Positions 15,012 to 22,765 of a DNA stretch of 28,714 nt are shown here, one piece after another (the stretch's first letter is position 1; each line of letters opens with the position of its first letter). The notes under the pieces are model-generated. The model was not told where the DNA came from and searched no databases. It saw nothing but the letters and a program-made list of their open reading frames with translations. A program made the position numbers and the translations under genes. The stretch is from Bacillota bacterium (lineage in GTDB: Bacteria > Bacillota > Clostridia > Oscillospirales > Ruminococcaceae), in NCBI GenBank assembly GCA_023457355.1, contig JAEWLW010000074.1, forward strand, positions 1 to 28,714, given 5' to 3'.

Positions 15012-15998
15012 TTGAGCCGATATACCGGTCTTTCATGTGTAAGCTGCAAAAAAACGTTCAGCGATGGAGATGATATTGTCGTCTGCCCCGACTGCGGTGC
15101 GCCACACCACAGAAGCTGTTACGAAGCGCTGGGGCACTGTACCCTGCAGGATAAACACAGCGATAAATTCATCTGGCAGGCGCATATCCCCGATGCCGAT
15201 AATGCCAATGGGCAATCGCACGCCGCCATCTGTCCCAACTGCAACGCGGCCAATCCGCCGCACGGCCGTTTTTGCCAGATGTGCGGTACCCCGCTGGAGA
15301 ACGATAGCGCAGATGCCCAGGGCAGTTCGCGTTCTTACGGCCAGTACAATCGCCATGCACAAAGTGATGGCGGACTACCCGATGCAGCCCCCAGGCCAGA
15401 CGGCGGCGCGCCGGCCTTTGACCGCTGGAACATAGACGGCATTACCTCGCAGGAGCTTTCGGCGTACACCGGCAGCAGCTCTTACTATTTTTTACGGCAG
15501 TTTAAATGGATTTTGGGCACACAATATAACATGAGCTGGAACTGGAGTGCGCTGGTCTTTAGTTTCTTCTATTTCTTTTATCGCAAAATGTATAAGGTCG
15601 GCTTTGCGCTGCTGGGGTTCTATATCGTCTCAAGCATACCGTCGCTGCTTTGTTATTTGGGCCCAACCGACGCCACCATCGAAATGATGGGCGTCACCAT
15701 CGGGTACAATTCCCATATGCTTGACCAGGTTGCGCCGTTTGCGGTCGTTTTTAATACGATGCACCTCTTTTTACGCATCTGGTGCGCCGTCTTCGCCAAC
15801 AAGCTTTATCTTAAAAGCGCCCTGCAAAATATTAAACGCTATAAAAAGGAATCCGGCATTCCGGAAAGCACCCCGGAATATTACAGCGGACTTTATTACC
15901 TTGGGTCGCCCAACCGGCTGGCGGCAGTTCTTATCTGTTTCGGCTTTTTTACCGCTTACAGCATTTTGATAAATTTTATGACCTGGAGCATGGTTTGA
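15012..15998 (+). CDS. RING-like/zinc-ribbon membrane protein with DUF2628-type tail
   Basis: The product is 328 residues from a TTG at 15012 with GGAGGG upstream; an upstream ATG has no ribosome site. Residues 9-43 hold a prokaryotic RING-like metal site (C9, C12, C25, C28, H33, C36, C43) in a pattern such as CVSCKKTFSDGDD...CPDCG. A zinc ribbon follows (C74, C77, C88, C91). After a polar linker rich in Gly, Asp and Ala (about 95-150), the C-terminal half has several hydrophobic segments and WNWSALVFSFFYFFYRKMY, typical of DUF2628-like membrane domains. The zinc domains would face the cytoplasm. The function is unknown. It lies 42 bp before galU and is probably co-transcribed with it. Confidence 0.75.
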   Translation: MSRYTGLSCVSCKKTFSDGDDIVVCPDCGAPHHRSCYEALGHCTLQDKHSDKFIWQAHIPDADNANGQSHAAICPNCNAANPPHGRFCQMCGTPLENDSADAQGSSRSYGQYNRHAQSDGGLPDAAPRPDGGAPAFDRWNIDGITSQELSAYTGSSSYYFLRQFKWILGTQYNMSWNWSALVFSFFYFFYRKMYKVGFALLGFYIVSSIPSLLCYLGPTDATIEMMGVTIGYNSHMLDQVAPFAVVFNTMHLFLRIWCAVFANKLYLKSALQNIKRYKKESGIPESTPEYYSGLYYLGSPNRLAAVLICFGFFTAYSILINFMTWSMV

Positions 15999-16040
15999 AG
16001 CTCCAACCATTTTAACGACTGCATAAAGGGAGGAATCGAC

Positions 16041-16910
16041 ATGAAAATTACGAAGGCTGTTATTCCTGCCGCGGGATTAGGAACCCGCGTACTGCCCGCG
16101 TCAAAGGCCATTCCCAAGGAGATGCTGCCGATTGTCGACAAGCCCGCCATCCAGTACATTGTTGAGGAGGCTGTCGCCGCCGGTATTACCGATATTCTCA
16201 TCATTACCGGGCGCGGCAAAGGTGCGATTGAAGATCACTTTGACCGTGCACCCGAACTGGAGGAGCGGCTGCTGCAAGGCGGCAAAGACGCACTTTATGA
16301 AGCATGCATCCAGGCTTCCAGCCTTGCCAATATCCAATATATCCGCCAGAAAGAAACAAAAGGTCTTGGACACGCCGTGCTGTGTGCCAAAAGCTTTGTG
16401 GGGGACGACCCCTTTGTTGTGCTGTACGGCGACGATGTCATTTTGGGTGAGACGCCTGCCACAGCCGAGCTCTGCACCGTGTTCGAACAAACCGGCCGAT
16501 GCGTTTTAGGCGTAAAGGAAGTTGCCTTGTCAGAGATGCATAAATATGGCTCCATTAAATTTGCCCGTGATGCGGCCGGGAATATGATTGTTTCGGATAT
16601 GAATGAAAAGCCAAAACCCGGCGAGGCGCTCTCTTCCTATGCCATTTTGGGCCGTGTGGTGCTCACGCCGGAGATTTTTTCAATATTGGAACAAACCCAA
16701 CCCGGCGCAGGCGGCGAAATTCAGCTGACCGATGCCATGAAGGTGTTGGCGCACCGCGACAAAATGGCCGCTAAGGAATATTCCGGCACACGCTATGACA
16801 TGGGCAACAAGCTTGGCATCATAGAAGCTACCCTGGCCGCAGGCCTTGCACGGGACGACCTGAAAGAGGACCTGAAAGCGCTATTGACCGGTCTGGTTGC
16901 AAAATTTTAA
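16041..16910 (+). CDS. galU: UTP--glucose-1-phosphate uridylyltransferase
   Basis: The product is 289 residues, standard for GalU. It makes UDP-glucose from UTP and glucose 1-phosphate for envelope polysaccharides and glycolipids. The nucleotidyltransferase signature PAAGLGTRVLPASKAIPKEM is at residues 9-28, followed by LPIVDKPAIQYIVEEAVAAG. The metal-site segment is VLYGDDVILG, and the C-terminal part has the family pattern GTRYDMGNKLG. GGAGG lies seven bases before ATG. It follows the RING-like gene and precedes the rpsF promoter; no clear terminator lies between galU and that promoter. The UDP-glucose made could feed the GT4 enzyme upstream. Confidence 0.97.
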   Translation: MKITKAVIPAAGLGTRVLPASKAIPKEMLPIVDKPAIQYIVEEAVAAGITDILIITGRGKGAIEDHFDRAPELEERLLQGGKDALYEACIQASSLANIQYIRQKETKGLGHAVLCAKSFVGDDPFVVLYGDDVILGETPATAELCTVFEQTGRCVLGVKEVALSEMHKYGSIKFARDAAGNMIVSDMNEKPKPGEALSSYAILGRVVLTPEIFSILEQTQPGAGGEIQLTDAMKVLAHRDKMAAKEYSGTRYDMGNKLGIIEATLAAGLARDDLKEDLKALLTGLVAKF

Positions 16911-16939
16911 AGGCCGGCTGCAATCTGTGAAAATTTTTA

Positions 16940-16968
16940 TTGACAAGTCTCCTATATGCTGTTATATT
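16940..16968 (+). promoter_or_regulatory. Promoter of rpsF-ssb-rpsR
   Basis: A consensus -35 TTGACA (16940-16945) and -10 TATATT (16963-16968) at 17 bases. This is the best -35 in the window, as expected for ribosomal protein genes. Confidence 0.9.
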
Positions 16969-17004
16969 TTATCTGTTATGCTTTAACTAAAAAGCAAAAT
17001 CCTT

Positions 17005-17026
17005 GTCTTGCGCATCCGTGCAAGAC
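17005..17026 (+). promoter_or_regulatory. S6:S18-type autoregulatory leader hairpin
   Basis: In the rpsF leader, GTCTTGC pairs perfectly with GCAAGAC around an eight-base loop GCATCCGT. The conserved CCG trinucleotide in the loop is the feature of the rpsF leader motif that binds the S6:S18 complex and mimics its 16S rRNA site. It lies about 25 bases before the rpsF start. Excess S6:S18 would be expected to repress the operon. Identification is by pattern and position. Confidence 0.65.
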
Positions 17027-17052
17027 CTTATGTCCAAAAGGAGGTGTACAAA

Positions 17053-17352
17053 ATGGCAAAGATTACCGCAAACTATGAGACTGTTGCAATCTTCAATGTT
17101 CAGTCCGGCGAGGAAGGTATCGCTGCTCTGGTTGAGAAATTCAAGTCTCTGATCAGCGCAAACGGAACCATCACCAACGTCGAGGAATGGGGCAAGCGCA
17201 GACTTGCATACCCCATCAATGATGAAAACGAAGGTTACTACCTGTTTGTAGAGTTCAACTGCGTCCCCGATTTCCCTGCTGAGCTCGACCGTATCTACAA
17301 AATTACCGACGGCGTGCTGCGTTCCCTGATTGTCGTCAAGAATGAGGACTAA
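17053..17352 (+). CDS. rpsF: 30S ribosomal protein S6
   Basis: The product is 99 residues from ATG 17053, which has AAGGAGG upstream; a longer frame from 17008 runs into the leader hairpin and is unlikely. S6 binds S18 in the platform of the small subunit. The opening MAKITANYETVAIFNVQSGE, the central WGKRRLAYPINDENEGYY and VEFN are characteristic. It is the first gene of the conserved rpsF-ssb-rpsR unit. It probably autoregulates through the leader hairpin together with S18. Confidence 0.97.
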   Translation: MAKITANYETVAIFNVQSGEEGIAALVEKFKSLISANGTITNVEEWGKRRLAYPINDENEGYYLFVEFNCVPDFPAELDRIYKITDGVLRSLIVVKNED

Positions 17353-17364
17353 GGAGGAACCGCC

Positions 17365-17793
17365 ATGTATAATAAGGCAATTTTGATCGGTCGTCTGGTA
17401 GCGGATCCGGAGATGCGCACCACCCCGAACGGCATCAATGTTGCGACCTTCCGCATCGCGGTGGATCGCCCCTATACCAAGAATGCCGAAAAAAAAGCGG
17501 ATTTCATCAGTATTGTTTGCTGGCGTCAGCAGGCTGAGTTTGTCAGCCGTTATTTTTCGAAGGGCAAAGCGATCGGTATAGACGGCGCTATTCAAACCCG
17601 CGATTATACCGACAAAGACGGCAACAAGCGCTATGCGTTTGAAGTTGTTGCCGACCGTGTGTTCTTTGTGGAGTCAAAGAATGCTCCGGGCGGTGCGCCT
17701 TCCGCTCCCGCAGCAAACGAGGGTGTTTCTTACGCCAGCGGCTCCGCCGGAGATTTCCAGGTGGTCGATAACGATGATGATCTCCCGTTTTAA
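17365..17793 (+). CDS. ssb: Single-stranded DNA-binding protein
   Basis: The product is 142 residues. The OB fold covers about residues 1-105 (MYNKAILIGRLVADPEMRTT at the start, ISIVCWRQQAEFVSRYFSKG in the middle). A short Ala/Gly/Ser linker follows, then the acidic tail DDDDLPF, which docks replication and repair partners. It coats single-stranded DNA as a tetramer in studied homologues. TAAGGAGG lies just before ATG, 12 bp after rpsF. The tail and length match a chromosomal, housekeeping Ssb. Confidence 0.97.
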   Translation: MYNKAILIGRLVADPEMRTTPNGINVATFRIAVDRPYTKNAEKKADFISIVCWRQQAEFVSRYFSKGKAIGIDGAIQTRDYTDKDGNKRYAFEVVADRVFFVESKNAPGGAPSAPAANEGVSYASGSAGDFQVVDNDDDLPF

Positions 17794-17835
17794 TTGAACG
17801 TTCTGCAAAACAAGTAGTAAAGGAGTTGAAACGAT

Positions 17836-18090
17836 ATGGCTTTCGATAGAAATGATCGCGACAGCAGGCCGCGTGGCAGAAAAGGCCGCAAGAAAGTTTG
17901 CGCCTTCTGCGTAGATAAAATTCACGATATTGATTATAAGGATGTTCCCCGTCTGAGAAGATATCTTTCTGACCGTGGAAAGATTGTCCCCCGCCGCGTA
18001 ACCGGCACCTGCGCCCGTCATCAGCGTCAGCTGACCAGTGCGATTAAGCGCGCAAGACATCTGGCTTTCCTGCCCTATGTCAGCGATTGA
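17836..18090 (+). CDS. rpsR: 30S ribosomal protein S18
   Basis: The product is 84 residues and strongly basic at the N-terminus (DRDSRPRGRKGRKK). The S18 core is KVCAFCVDKIHDIDYKDV, then RLRRYLSDRGKIVPRRVTGT and CARHQRQL. The paired cysteines (C-x2-C, then CARH) are the zinc-binding form of S18. AAAGGAG precedes the ATG. It is the last gene of the rpsF unit, followed after a few bases by a strong terminator. It partners S6 in the subunit and in the regulatory complex. Confidence 0.97.
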   Translation: MAFDRNDRDSRPRGRKGRKKVCAFCVDKIHDIDYKDVPRLRRYLSDRGKIVPRRVTGTCARHQRQLTSAIKRARHLAFLPYVSD

Positions 18091-18101
18091 TTAAAGCTTT
18101 T

Positions 18102-18133
18102 AAAAGCCTGTGGCAATTTGCCACAGGCTTTTT
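18102..18133 (+). terminator. Terminator of rpsF-ssb-rpsR
   Basis: AAAAGCCTGTGGCAA pairs with TTGCCACAGGCTTTT over about 14 bp with a tiny loop, then a T-run. It lies 11 bases after the rpsR stop. The A-tract on the other side makes it potentially bidirectional for the convergent folC gene. Confidence 0.9.
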
Positions 18134-18269
18134 GTATGCCCAATGGCCCGTGTCGAATTCCGGGCATCATCGTGCTGCCGTCTTCTCAGCACGTCGTAAG
18201 CAGTAATTTCCGCGCTTCTAATTTTGCTTATACGCCTATGCAGCCTCGTACGGCCCCCAAGGAACAAAA

Positions 18270-19544
18270 TCAATCGCGCCGGTTAAAACAACGCCTGATT
18301 TCCCCAACCGAATACAGCGACCCGTAGGCGCAGATGACATCCGACGGCTCGGCCCGTTCCAGTATTTTGGCGACGCCCGCGGCAATGCTCTCGCAGGAAT
18401 CTGCAAGGATGCCATATTCCTGTTTGAGCAGCGCCGAAAGTTCTTCTGCCGCCATGGCGCGCGGGCTGGGCGGCGTAATGGTCACGATGTGCTTATGGAT
18501 TGGCAGCACCGGTTCAATGATGCCGCGGTAATGCTTATCGGCCAATACGCCAATCAAAAAGCAGATTTTTTGATCGGGAAACAACTCGCGCAGCGTCGCC
18601 GCAACCGCACTCGCACACTGCGGATTATGCCCGCCGTCAACAAAGAACAGCGGCGTTTTTTGCATCAGTTCAAAACGGCCCGGCCAACGGGTGTTTTTAA
18701 GCCCCTGGCGCACCGACTGCCCGGAAATGGCGAAGCCCTTTTGCCGCAAGACCTCGATAACCGACAGCACCGTGCAGACATTTTGCAGTTGGTGCGCGCC
18801 CAGCAACGGAAAAAAATATTCCTCAGATTCATTATACAACAGCTTCTGCCCTTCCGGCGTTTGCAAAATTCGCCGGGCGCGGCTTTTCTCCGCCACAAAA
18901 AGCGGCACGCCGCGTTCCCGGCATATCCCTTCAATTACGCCGATAATGCGCTCCGGCTGGTCGCTGACAACCGCTGTTGTTCCCGGCTTGATAATCCCCG
19001 CCTTTTCCGCAGCAATTTTCTCGACAGTATCACCCAGCAATGCCGTATGCTCCAGCCCGATGGCGGTTATAGCCGCGACCAACGGCGCTTTGATGATATT
19101 GGTCGCATCCAATCTGCCGCCCAAACCGACTTCCAATACAACGATATCGCAATGCCGCCGGGCAAAATAAGTAAAGGTTATAGCGCTGACCAGCTCAAAT
19201 TCGGTGGGGCTTTCCTGCATTTCTTGCGCACAGGCCAGCACTTGCCGGGTCACATCCACCAGATCATCATCGGGGATGGAATCACCGTTGACCCGGATAC
19301 GCTCGTTAAATCGGGCAATGTAGGGGGATGTACACAACCCGGTGACATAGCCCGCCTGCTGCAAAACAGATGCCGTCATGGCTGCAACCGATCCTTTTCC
19401 GTTGCTGCCTGCGATGTGAACAAATTTCAGCGTATCCTGCGGGTTTCCCAAAAGCCGCATCAACGCGCCAATCCGGTTTAATCCCGGAACACTTTTTTCC
19501 CACGGTGTCCGGTGTATGGCCGCCAGTGCCTGTTCGTAGGTCAT
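18270..19544 (-). CDS. folC: Bifunctional folylpolyglutamate synthase/dihydrofolate synthase
   Basis: The product is 424 residues, the expected length. It adds glutamate to dihydropteroate and folates with ATP, which retains folate in the cell. The Mur-ligase-type P-loop is HIAGSNGKGSVAA (about 43-55). Other family motifs are SPYIARFNERIRVNG, the metal-binding LEVGLGGRLDATN, and FVDGGHNPQCASA in the C-terminal domain. GAGGTG lies nine bases before ATG. It is 81 bp downstream of the PASTA protein gene; between them lies a perfect 10-bp hairpin. Confidence 0.96.
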   Translation of the reverse strand: MTYEQALAAIHRTPWEKSVPGLNRIGALMRLLGNPQDTLKFVHIAGSNGKGSVAAMTASVLQQAGYVTGLCTSPYIARFNERIRVNGDSIPDDDLVDVTRQVLACAQEMQESPTEFELVSAITFTYFARRHCDIVVLEVGLGGRLDATNIIKAPLVAAITAIGLEHTALLGDTVEKIAAEKAGIIKPGTTAVVSDQPERIIGVIEGICRERGVPLFVAEKSRARRILQTPEGQKLLYNESEEYFFPLLGAHQLQNVCTVLSVIEVLRQKGFAISGQSVRQGLKNTRWPGRFELMQKTPLFFVDGGHNPQCASAVAATLRELFPDQKICFLIGVLADKHYRGIIEPVLPIHKHIVTITPPSPRAMAAEELSALLKQEYGILADSCESIAAGVAKILERAEPSDVICAYGSLYSVGEIRRCFNRRD

Positions 19545-19568
19545 CTATATGCACCTCATCCTGTGTCA

Positions 19569-19597
19569 GTGTGCCGGTACATGGCAGACCGGCACAC
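19569..19597. other. Perfect 10-bp hairpin between the PASTA gene and folC
   Basis: GTGTGCCGGT (19569-19578) and ACCGGCACAC (19588-19597) enclose a nine-base loop. In the minus-strand transcript no T-run follows, so it is a poor terminator in that direction; the T-run (CTTTT) is on the plus side. It ends about 11 bases before the folC ribosome site and may stabilise or process the mRNA. Confidence 0.5.
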
Positions 19598-19625
19598 TTT
19601 TAATCATCAAATTTCCACACTGGAA

Positions 19626-21272
19626 TCAATCCTGCGCCTCGTCCGGCGCATCGCTGCTGGATGCCTCGCTCTTTGGCGGCCAATAGGTGGTCGTTCTGGG
19701 TGGCACCGAATAGACATACTCGCTGCTGCTCTCAGAGGAAGAAGCCTCTTCCTCTTCCGCCACAGCCTGTGCCACATAAAGGATCACCGTATCTGAATTG
19801 CGGTACACAATATTCCCGGCCGGAATACTGGTGTTCAGCACCGTTCCCTCCTTGGCATCCCGGTGCGCCTCATCAGGTTCAATCAGTTCGACGGTATAGC
19901 CAATTTCCGAACGGTTAAGCTCCTCGGTAGCGTCCGCCAGCGTCTTTCTCAGTACATCCGGCATTGGAATAAGCTCGCTACCCTTGCTGACCCACAGATA
20001 AATATGTGCCGATTCCCCAGGCGCTTCACCGGACTTGGGCTGTTGCGCAACTATTGCCCCTGCCGGTTGGCTCTCGGAAAACACCCGCTCAATTTCAAAG
20101 GTGAACAGCCGCTGGTAAAGCGGGTCCAGCAGAACCTTTTGAACATCTGTTCCCACCAGGTTGGGCACCACAATCTCCGCCTGTGAAGAGGCGGCATCCT
20201 GTTGGGTCGGCTCTTCCTGCTCAGACAGCGAACTGGAAGCAATCGGTTGAAAATAGGTATCCACCAGCCTGTAGGCCAATGCCAGCGAAAAAATGGCCAC
20301 CAGTGAAATGAGCGCGAGCGCCAGCAAAAGCGGACGGATGTTGCTGCCCTTCGTTGCAGGCAAAACCGGTTCGTCGGTGCGCTTTTGTATCGGCAGCTGG
20401 TAGGTCACAGTTCCCTGGCCGGGGCCAACCAACAGCGCGCACCAAAATTCCTCAACCGTCCGATAACGGCTGGGCAAGTCGACGGTCAGTGCCCGCACCA
20501 GCGCATCTGAAACGTTTTGAGGTATCTCCGGCACAAGGTCAATCGGGGCGGCCAGTGTCCGGCTTTTGCCGCGCTGCCGCCATTCAACAGGCGTAATACC
20601 GGTCAGGGCGCGATAGCACACCGCGGCCAGCGAATAAACATCGCTCCAACTGCCCTGCCAGCTGTTTGATGAATATTGCTCCGGCGCGCTGTAGCCAAAA
20701 TAAAGTGTGGCGGTAATCTCACTTTCGGCCGTGCGGGCCGCCGGAATAGAAAACCCCGACAATATCAACGCCCCCGCCGAATCCACCAAAAGCGTTTCCG
20801 GCGAGATACCCCGGTGGTAAATTCCATCGGCATGCATGCGGCCCAACAGCTTGATCATCGGCGTTATCATAAATTTCAGCTGATTCCAGCTAAGCGCGTG
20901 CCCGCGGCGCGCCATAAAATCGTCGAAGGTTTCGTTTTCGGAATATACTTCAATCGCATAGACCGTATTGTTGCGCCAGATGACCTCATAAGGACGCAGG
21001 ACAGGAAATTCTTTGGGCAGCCGCAACAAATAATTGCAAAGCTCTTCATAATCCGAAGAAAGCGATTTATACTGCACCTCGCAGCCCGGCAATACCTCGG
21101 CGCGGCCGGCAGCATCGCGTTTCATAATGGTCTGGGCAAAAAACTCTTTTATTGTAACCAGCTGGCCGGAAATGTTATCCCGGCCGAGATAAATCAGCGT
21201 CTCACCACAGGTGGAAATCTGTCTTGTGATCTCATAACGCTCGTCCAGTTTACGTCTGAGCACCTGCTCCAT
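19626..21272 (-). CDS. PASTA-domain membrane protein with a degenerate (pseudo)kinase domain
   Basis: The product is 548 residues. An N-terminal Ser/Thr-kinase-like domain (about 10-285) is followed by one membrane helix (about 314-334) and two extracellular PASTA repeats (about 367-430 and 433-501), then a Ser/Glu/Pro-rich tail. The fold is recognisable: VTIKEFF with Lys42, SAPEQY (195-200) and WSDVYSLAAVCYRALTG (209-225). Catalytic residues are lost. HRD is HRG (153-155, followed by ISPET), DFG is GFS (173-175), and the glycine-rich loop is degraded (QISTCGETLIYLG). Active PASTA kinases (PrkC, IreK, Stk) sense wall fragments. This one is likely a pseudokinase sensor or scaffold. GGGGAGG precedes ATG. 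It lies between mazF and folC, not next to a PP2C phosphatase. Confidence 0.85.
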   Translation of the reverse strand: MEQVLRRKLDERYEITRQISTCGETLIYLGRDNISGQLVTIKEFFAQTIMKRDAAGRAEVLPGCEVQYKSLSSDYEELCNYLLRLPKEFPVLRPYEVIWRNNTVYAIEVYSENETFDDFMARRGHALSWNQLKFMITPMIKLLGRMHADGIYHRGISPETLLVDSAGALILSGFSIPAARTAESEITATLYFGYSAPEQYSSNSWQGSWSDVYSLAAVCYRALTGITPVEWRQRGKSRTLAAPIDLVPEIPQNVSDALVRALTVDLPSRYRTVEEFWCALLVGPGQGTVTYQLPIQKRTDEPVLPATKGSNIRPLLLALALISLVAIFSLALAYRLVDTYFQPIASSSLSEQEEPTQQDAASSQAEIVVPNLVGTDVQKVLLDPLYQRLFTFEIERVFSESQPAGAIVAQQPKSGEAPGESAHIYLWVSKGSELIPMPDVLRKTLADATEELNRSEIGYTVELIEPDEAHRDAKEGTVLNTSIPAGNIVYRNSDTVILYVAQAVAEEEEASSSESSSEYVYSVPPRTTTYWPPKSEASSSDAPDEAQD

Positions 21273-21443
21273 TGATTCGCCTCCCCTTTATACTGTTATT
21301 CCGTTAAAGGAAGATAAAATTTGTTGTCAGGGTTTAAGTAAAGGTGTGCCGGGAACGCCAAAAGCATCTGCTTTTCAAGCGATACACAGCACTGAAATAC
21401 TTCGACTATCATACACTTTTTCAGGCTTTCTTGCAACTGCCAG

Positions 21444-21478
21444 AGACAGAAAACAGCGCCGCTTTCTGCAGCGCTGTT
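21444..21478 (-). terminator. Terminator after mazF
   Basis: On the minus strand AACAGCGC pairs with GCGCTGTT (8 bp) around an 11-base partly paired loop, followed by TTCTGTCT. It lies about 45 bases after the mazF stop. The T-run is imperfect. Confidence 0.55.
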
Positions 21479-21521
21479 CTAATCTGAGCTTTAATAAATA
21501 TTCAAAGAGCAGCGTATGTAG

Positions 21522-21875
21522 CTACCCCTGAACATTGAGGCCAAAGCTAACCTGTAAAGCATGATTAATCTGATTCATCGAATTATCATCCAACCTTCCC
21601 ATACGTTCTTTTAATCTCCTTTTATCAATAGTTCGAATCTGTTCCAATAACACAATCGAGTCGCGTGAAAGCCCGCAAGACTGTGAAGATAGCTCGATAT
21701 GGGTTGGCAGTTTCGATTTGTCCTTTTGGCTGGTAATAGCCGCTGCAATGACAGTTGGACTGTACCGGTTGCCCACATCGTTCTGCACGATGAGCACCGG
21801 TCTGACACCGCCTTGCTCAGAGCCGACCACAGGACTTAGGTCGGCGTAAAAAATGTCTCCGCGTTTTACCGTCAT
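21522..21875 (-). CDS. MazF/EndoA-type mRNA interferase, no antitoxin beside it
   Basis: The product is 117 residues from ATG 21875; two upstream codons could also start it, but MTVKRGDIFYADLSPVVGSE aligns with the usual EndoA/NdoA N-terminus. The PemK-like fold motifs are complete: GDIFYADLSPVVGSEQGGVR, RPVLIVQNDVGNRYSPT, and LLEQIRTIDKRRL. MazF proteins cut RNA at short sequence motifs and are held inactive by a MazE-type antitoxin. No MazE-like frame lies upstream (21876-22010) or immediately downstream. In Clostridia endoA may sit alone, often near alr, which is not here. It probably has its own promoter and terminator. Confidence 0.88.
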   Translation of the reverse strand: MTVKRGDIFYADLSPVVGSEQGGVRPVLIVQNDVGNRYSPTVIAAAITSQKDKSKLPTHIELSSQSCGLSRDSIVLLEQIRTIDKRRLKERMGRLDDNSMNQINHALQVSFGLNVQG

Positions 21876-21950
21876 GGTCATCACACTCCGTCCGATGTTT
21901 TGCAGTAATATTCTGACCGACGGTGTTAAGTTTTAATCAGATATACCACA

Positions 21951-21979
21951 ATTATCATCAGGCAATATTCACCTGTTAC
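21951..21979 (-). promoter_or_regulatory. Possible promoter of mazF
   Basis: On the minus strand -35 GTAACA (21974-21979), 17 bases, -10 GATAAT (21951-21956). Both boxes deviate modestly from consensus. The leader would be about 70 bases. Confidence 0.4.
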
Positions 21980-22010
21980 ATTCTATGCAAAGGCCGGTGT
22001 GTTGCGTCCC

Positions 22011-22511
22011 TCAGTTATTTGAAAAAACAAAGTCGGAAAAGCTGATTATTCCACGATCGAGCGTCAGGTCTATAAAAGTACCATCGCTTTTGTGGCAGCG
22101 TAAAACCGCCGTGCCTGCTTTTATAATCAGGTTCTCCCCGTCGGTTGAAGCATCGGCGTGCGGCAGCATCACAAAGGCCTGCTCCAGTGAAGACAGCAGC
22201 GACCCGGGCGGCAGCGTATCCTTGGGCGCCGTGAACGAAAGATCCCCCTGCTCAATGCCGTAGCCACCATCACCGTAATAGAAGATGAGCGGCTCGGTGA
22301 GCGTTTCGCTGTTCAGTGTTACGGTCAGAATGCCGTCGTTGCTTTTTTTGATGAATCCCCGGTAATCCTTGTCGCACCATTTAACTGCAATATTGGATTC
22401 AAAAGGTCGGTTTAAAAGTTTTTCCGACTGTTCAGATTCATTAAACCCACCGCATGCTGTCAGTACCAGTATTGTACAGCCCATTAAAAAAAAACGCGCC
22501 AGCTTTTTCAT
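22011..22511 (-). CDS. Uncharacterised lipoprotein
   Basis: The product is 166 residues from ATG 22511, chosen because GGGAGGGG precedes it; a longer frame includes untranslated leader. The N-terminus is a lipoprotein signal, MKKLARFFLMGCTILVLTAC, with a lipobox LTAC and the acylated Cys at position 20. The mature part (about 146 residues) appears mostly beta, with ILTVTLNSETLTEPLIFYYG and a final LTLDRGIISFSDFVF. No family was recognised. It sits on the outer face of the membrane. It is a single gene with its own promoter, upstream of mazF and divergent from the pheST leader. Confidence 0.75.
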   Translation of the reverse strand: MKKLARFFLMGCTILVLTACGGFNESEQSEKLLNRPFESNIAVKWCDKDYRGFIKKSNDGILTVTLNSETLTEPLIFYYGDGGYGIEQGDLSFTAPKDTLPPGSLLSSLEQAFVMLPHADASTDGENLIIKAGTAVLRCHKSDGTFIDLTLDRGIISFSDFVFSNN

Positions 22512-22553
22512 AATAACCCCTCCCACTGACAATGATATTAAAGAATGTGCCAT

Positions 22554-22582
22554 ATCATACTAAACACTGATTAAAACGCCAA
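22554..22582 (-). promoter_or_regulatory. Promoter of the lipoprotein gene
   Basis: On the minus strand -35 TTGGCG (22577-22582), 17 bases, -10 TATGAT (22554-22559). About 35 bases separate it from the ATG. It is divergent from the pheST promoter. Confidence 0.6.
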
Positions 22583-22712
22583 TGGATCGTCGCAGGAAAT
22601 CTGCGCCTGAGAGGGGGTATCCCAGACCGGCATAAATTTGGCCAATAAGATCTTGCGTTTTAGTCCGGGCTTCGGAATATCTCAATATTTCCAAAGAAAA
22701 TGCCAAAAGCTC

Positions 22713-22741
22713 TTGAAACGGCTTAAAAGCTGTGATAAACT
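22713..22741 (+). promoter_or_regulatory. Promoter of the pheST operon
   Basis: -35 TTGAAA (22713-22718), 17 bases, -10 TAAACT (22736-22741). It is placed so that transcription starts just before the T-box stem I. Confidence 0.6.
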
Positions 22742-22765
22742 TACTAAATGAATAAGTCATAACGC

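Noticed and set aside
18489..19481. A 330-codon plus-strand frame opposite folC
   Set aside because: folC is certain on the other strand; the frame has no ribosome site or family motif and reflects third-position GC.
22560..22760. A 66-codon minus-strand frame upstream of the lipoprotein
   Set aside because: It has no ribosome site and overlaps both the lipoprotein and pheST promoters, so it is unlikely to be translated.
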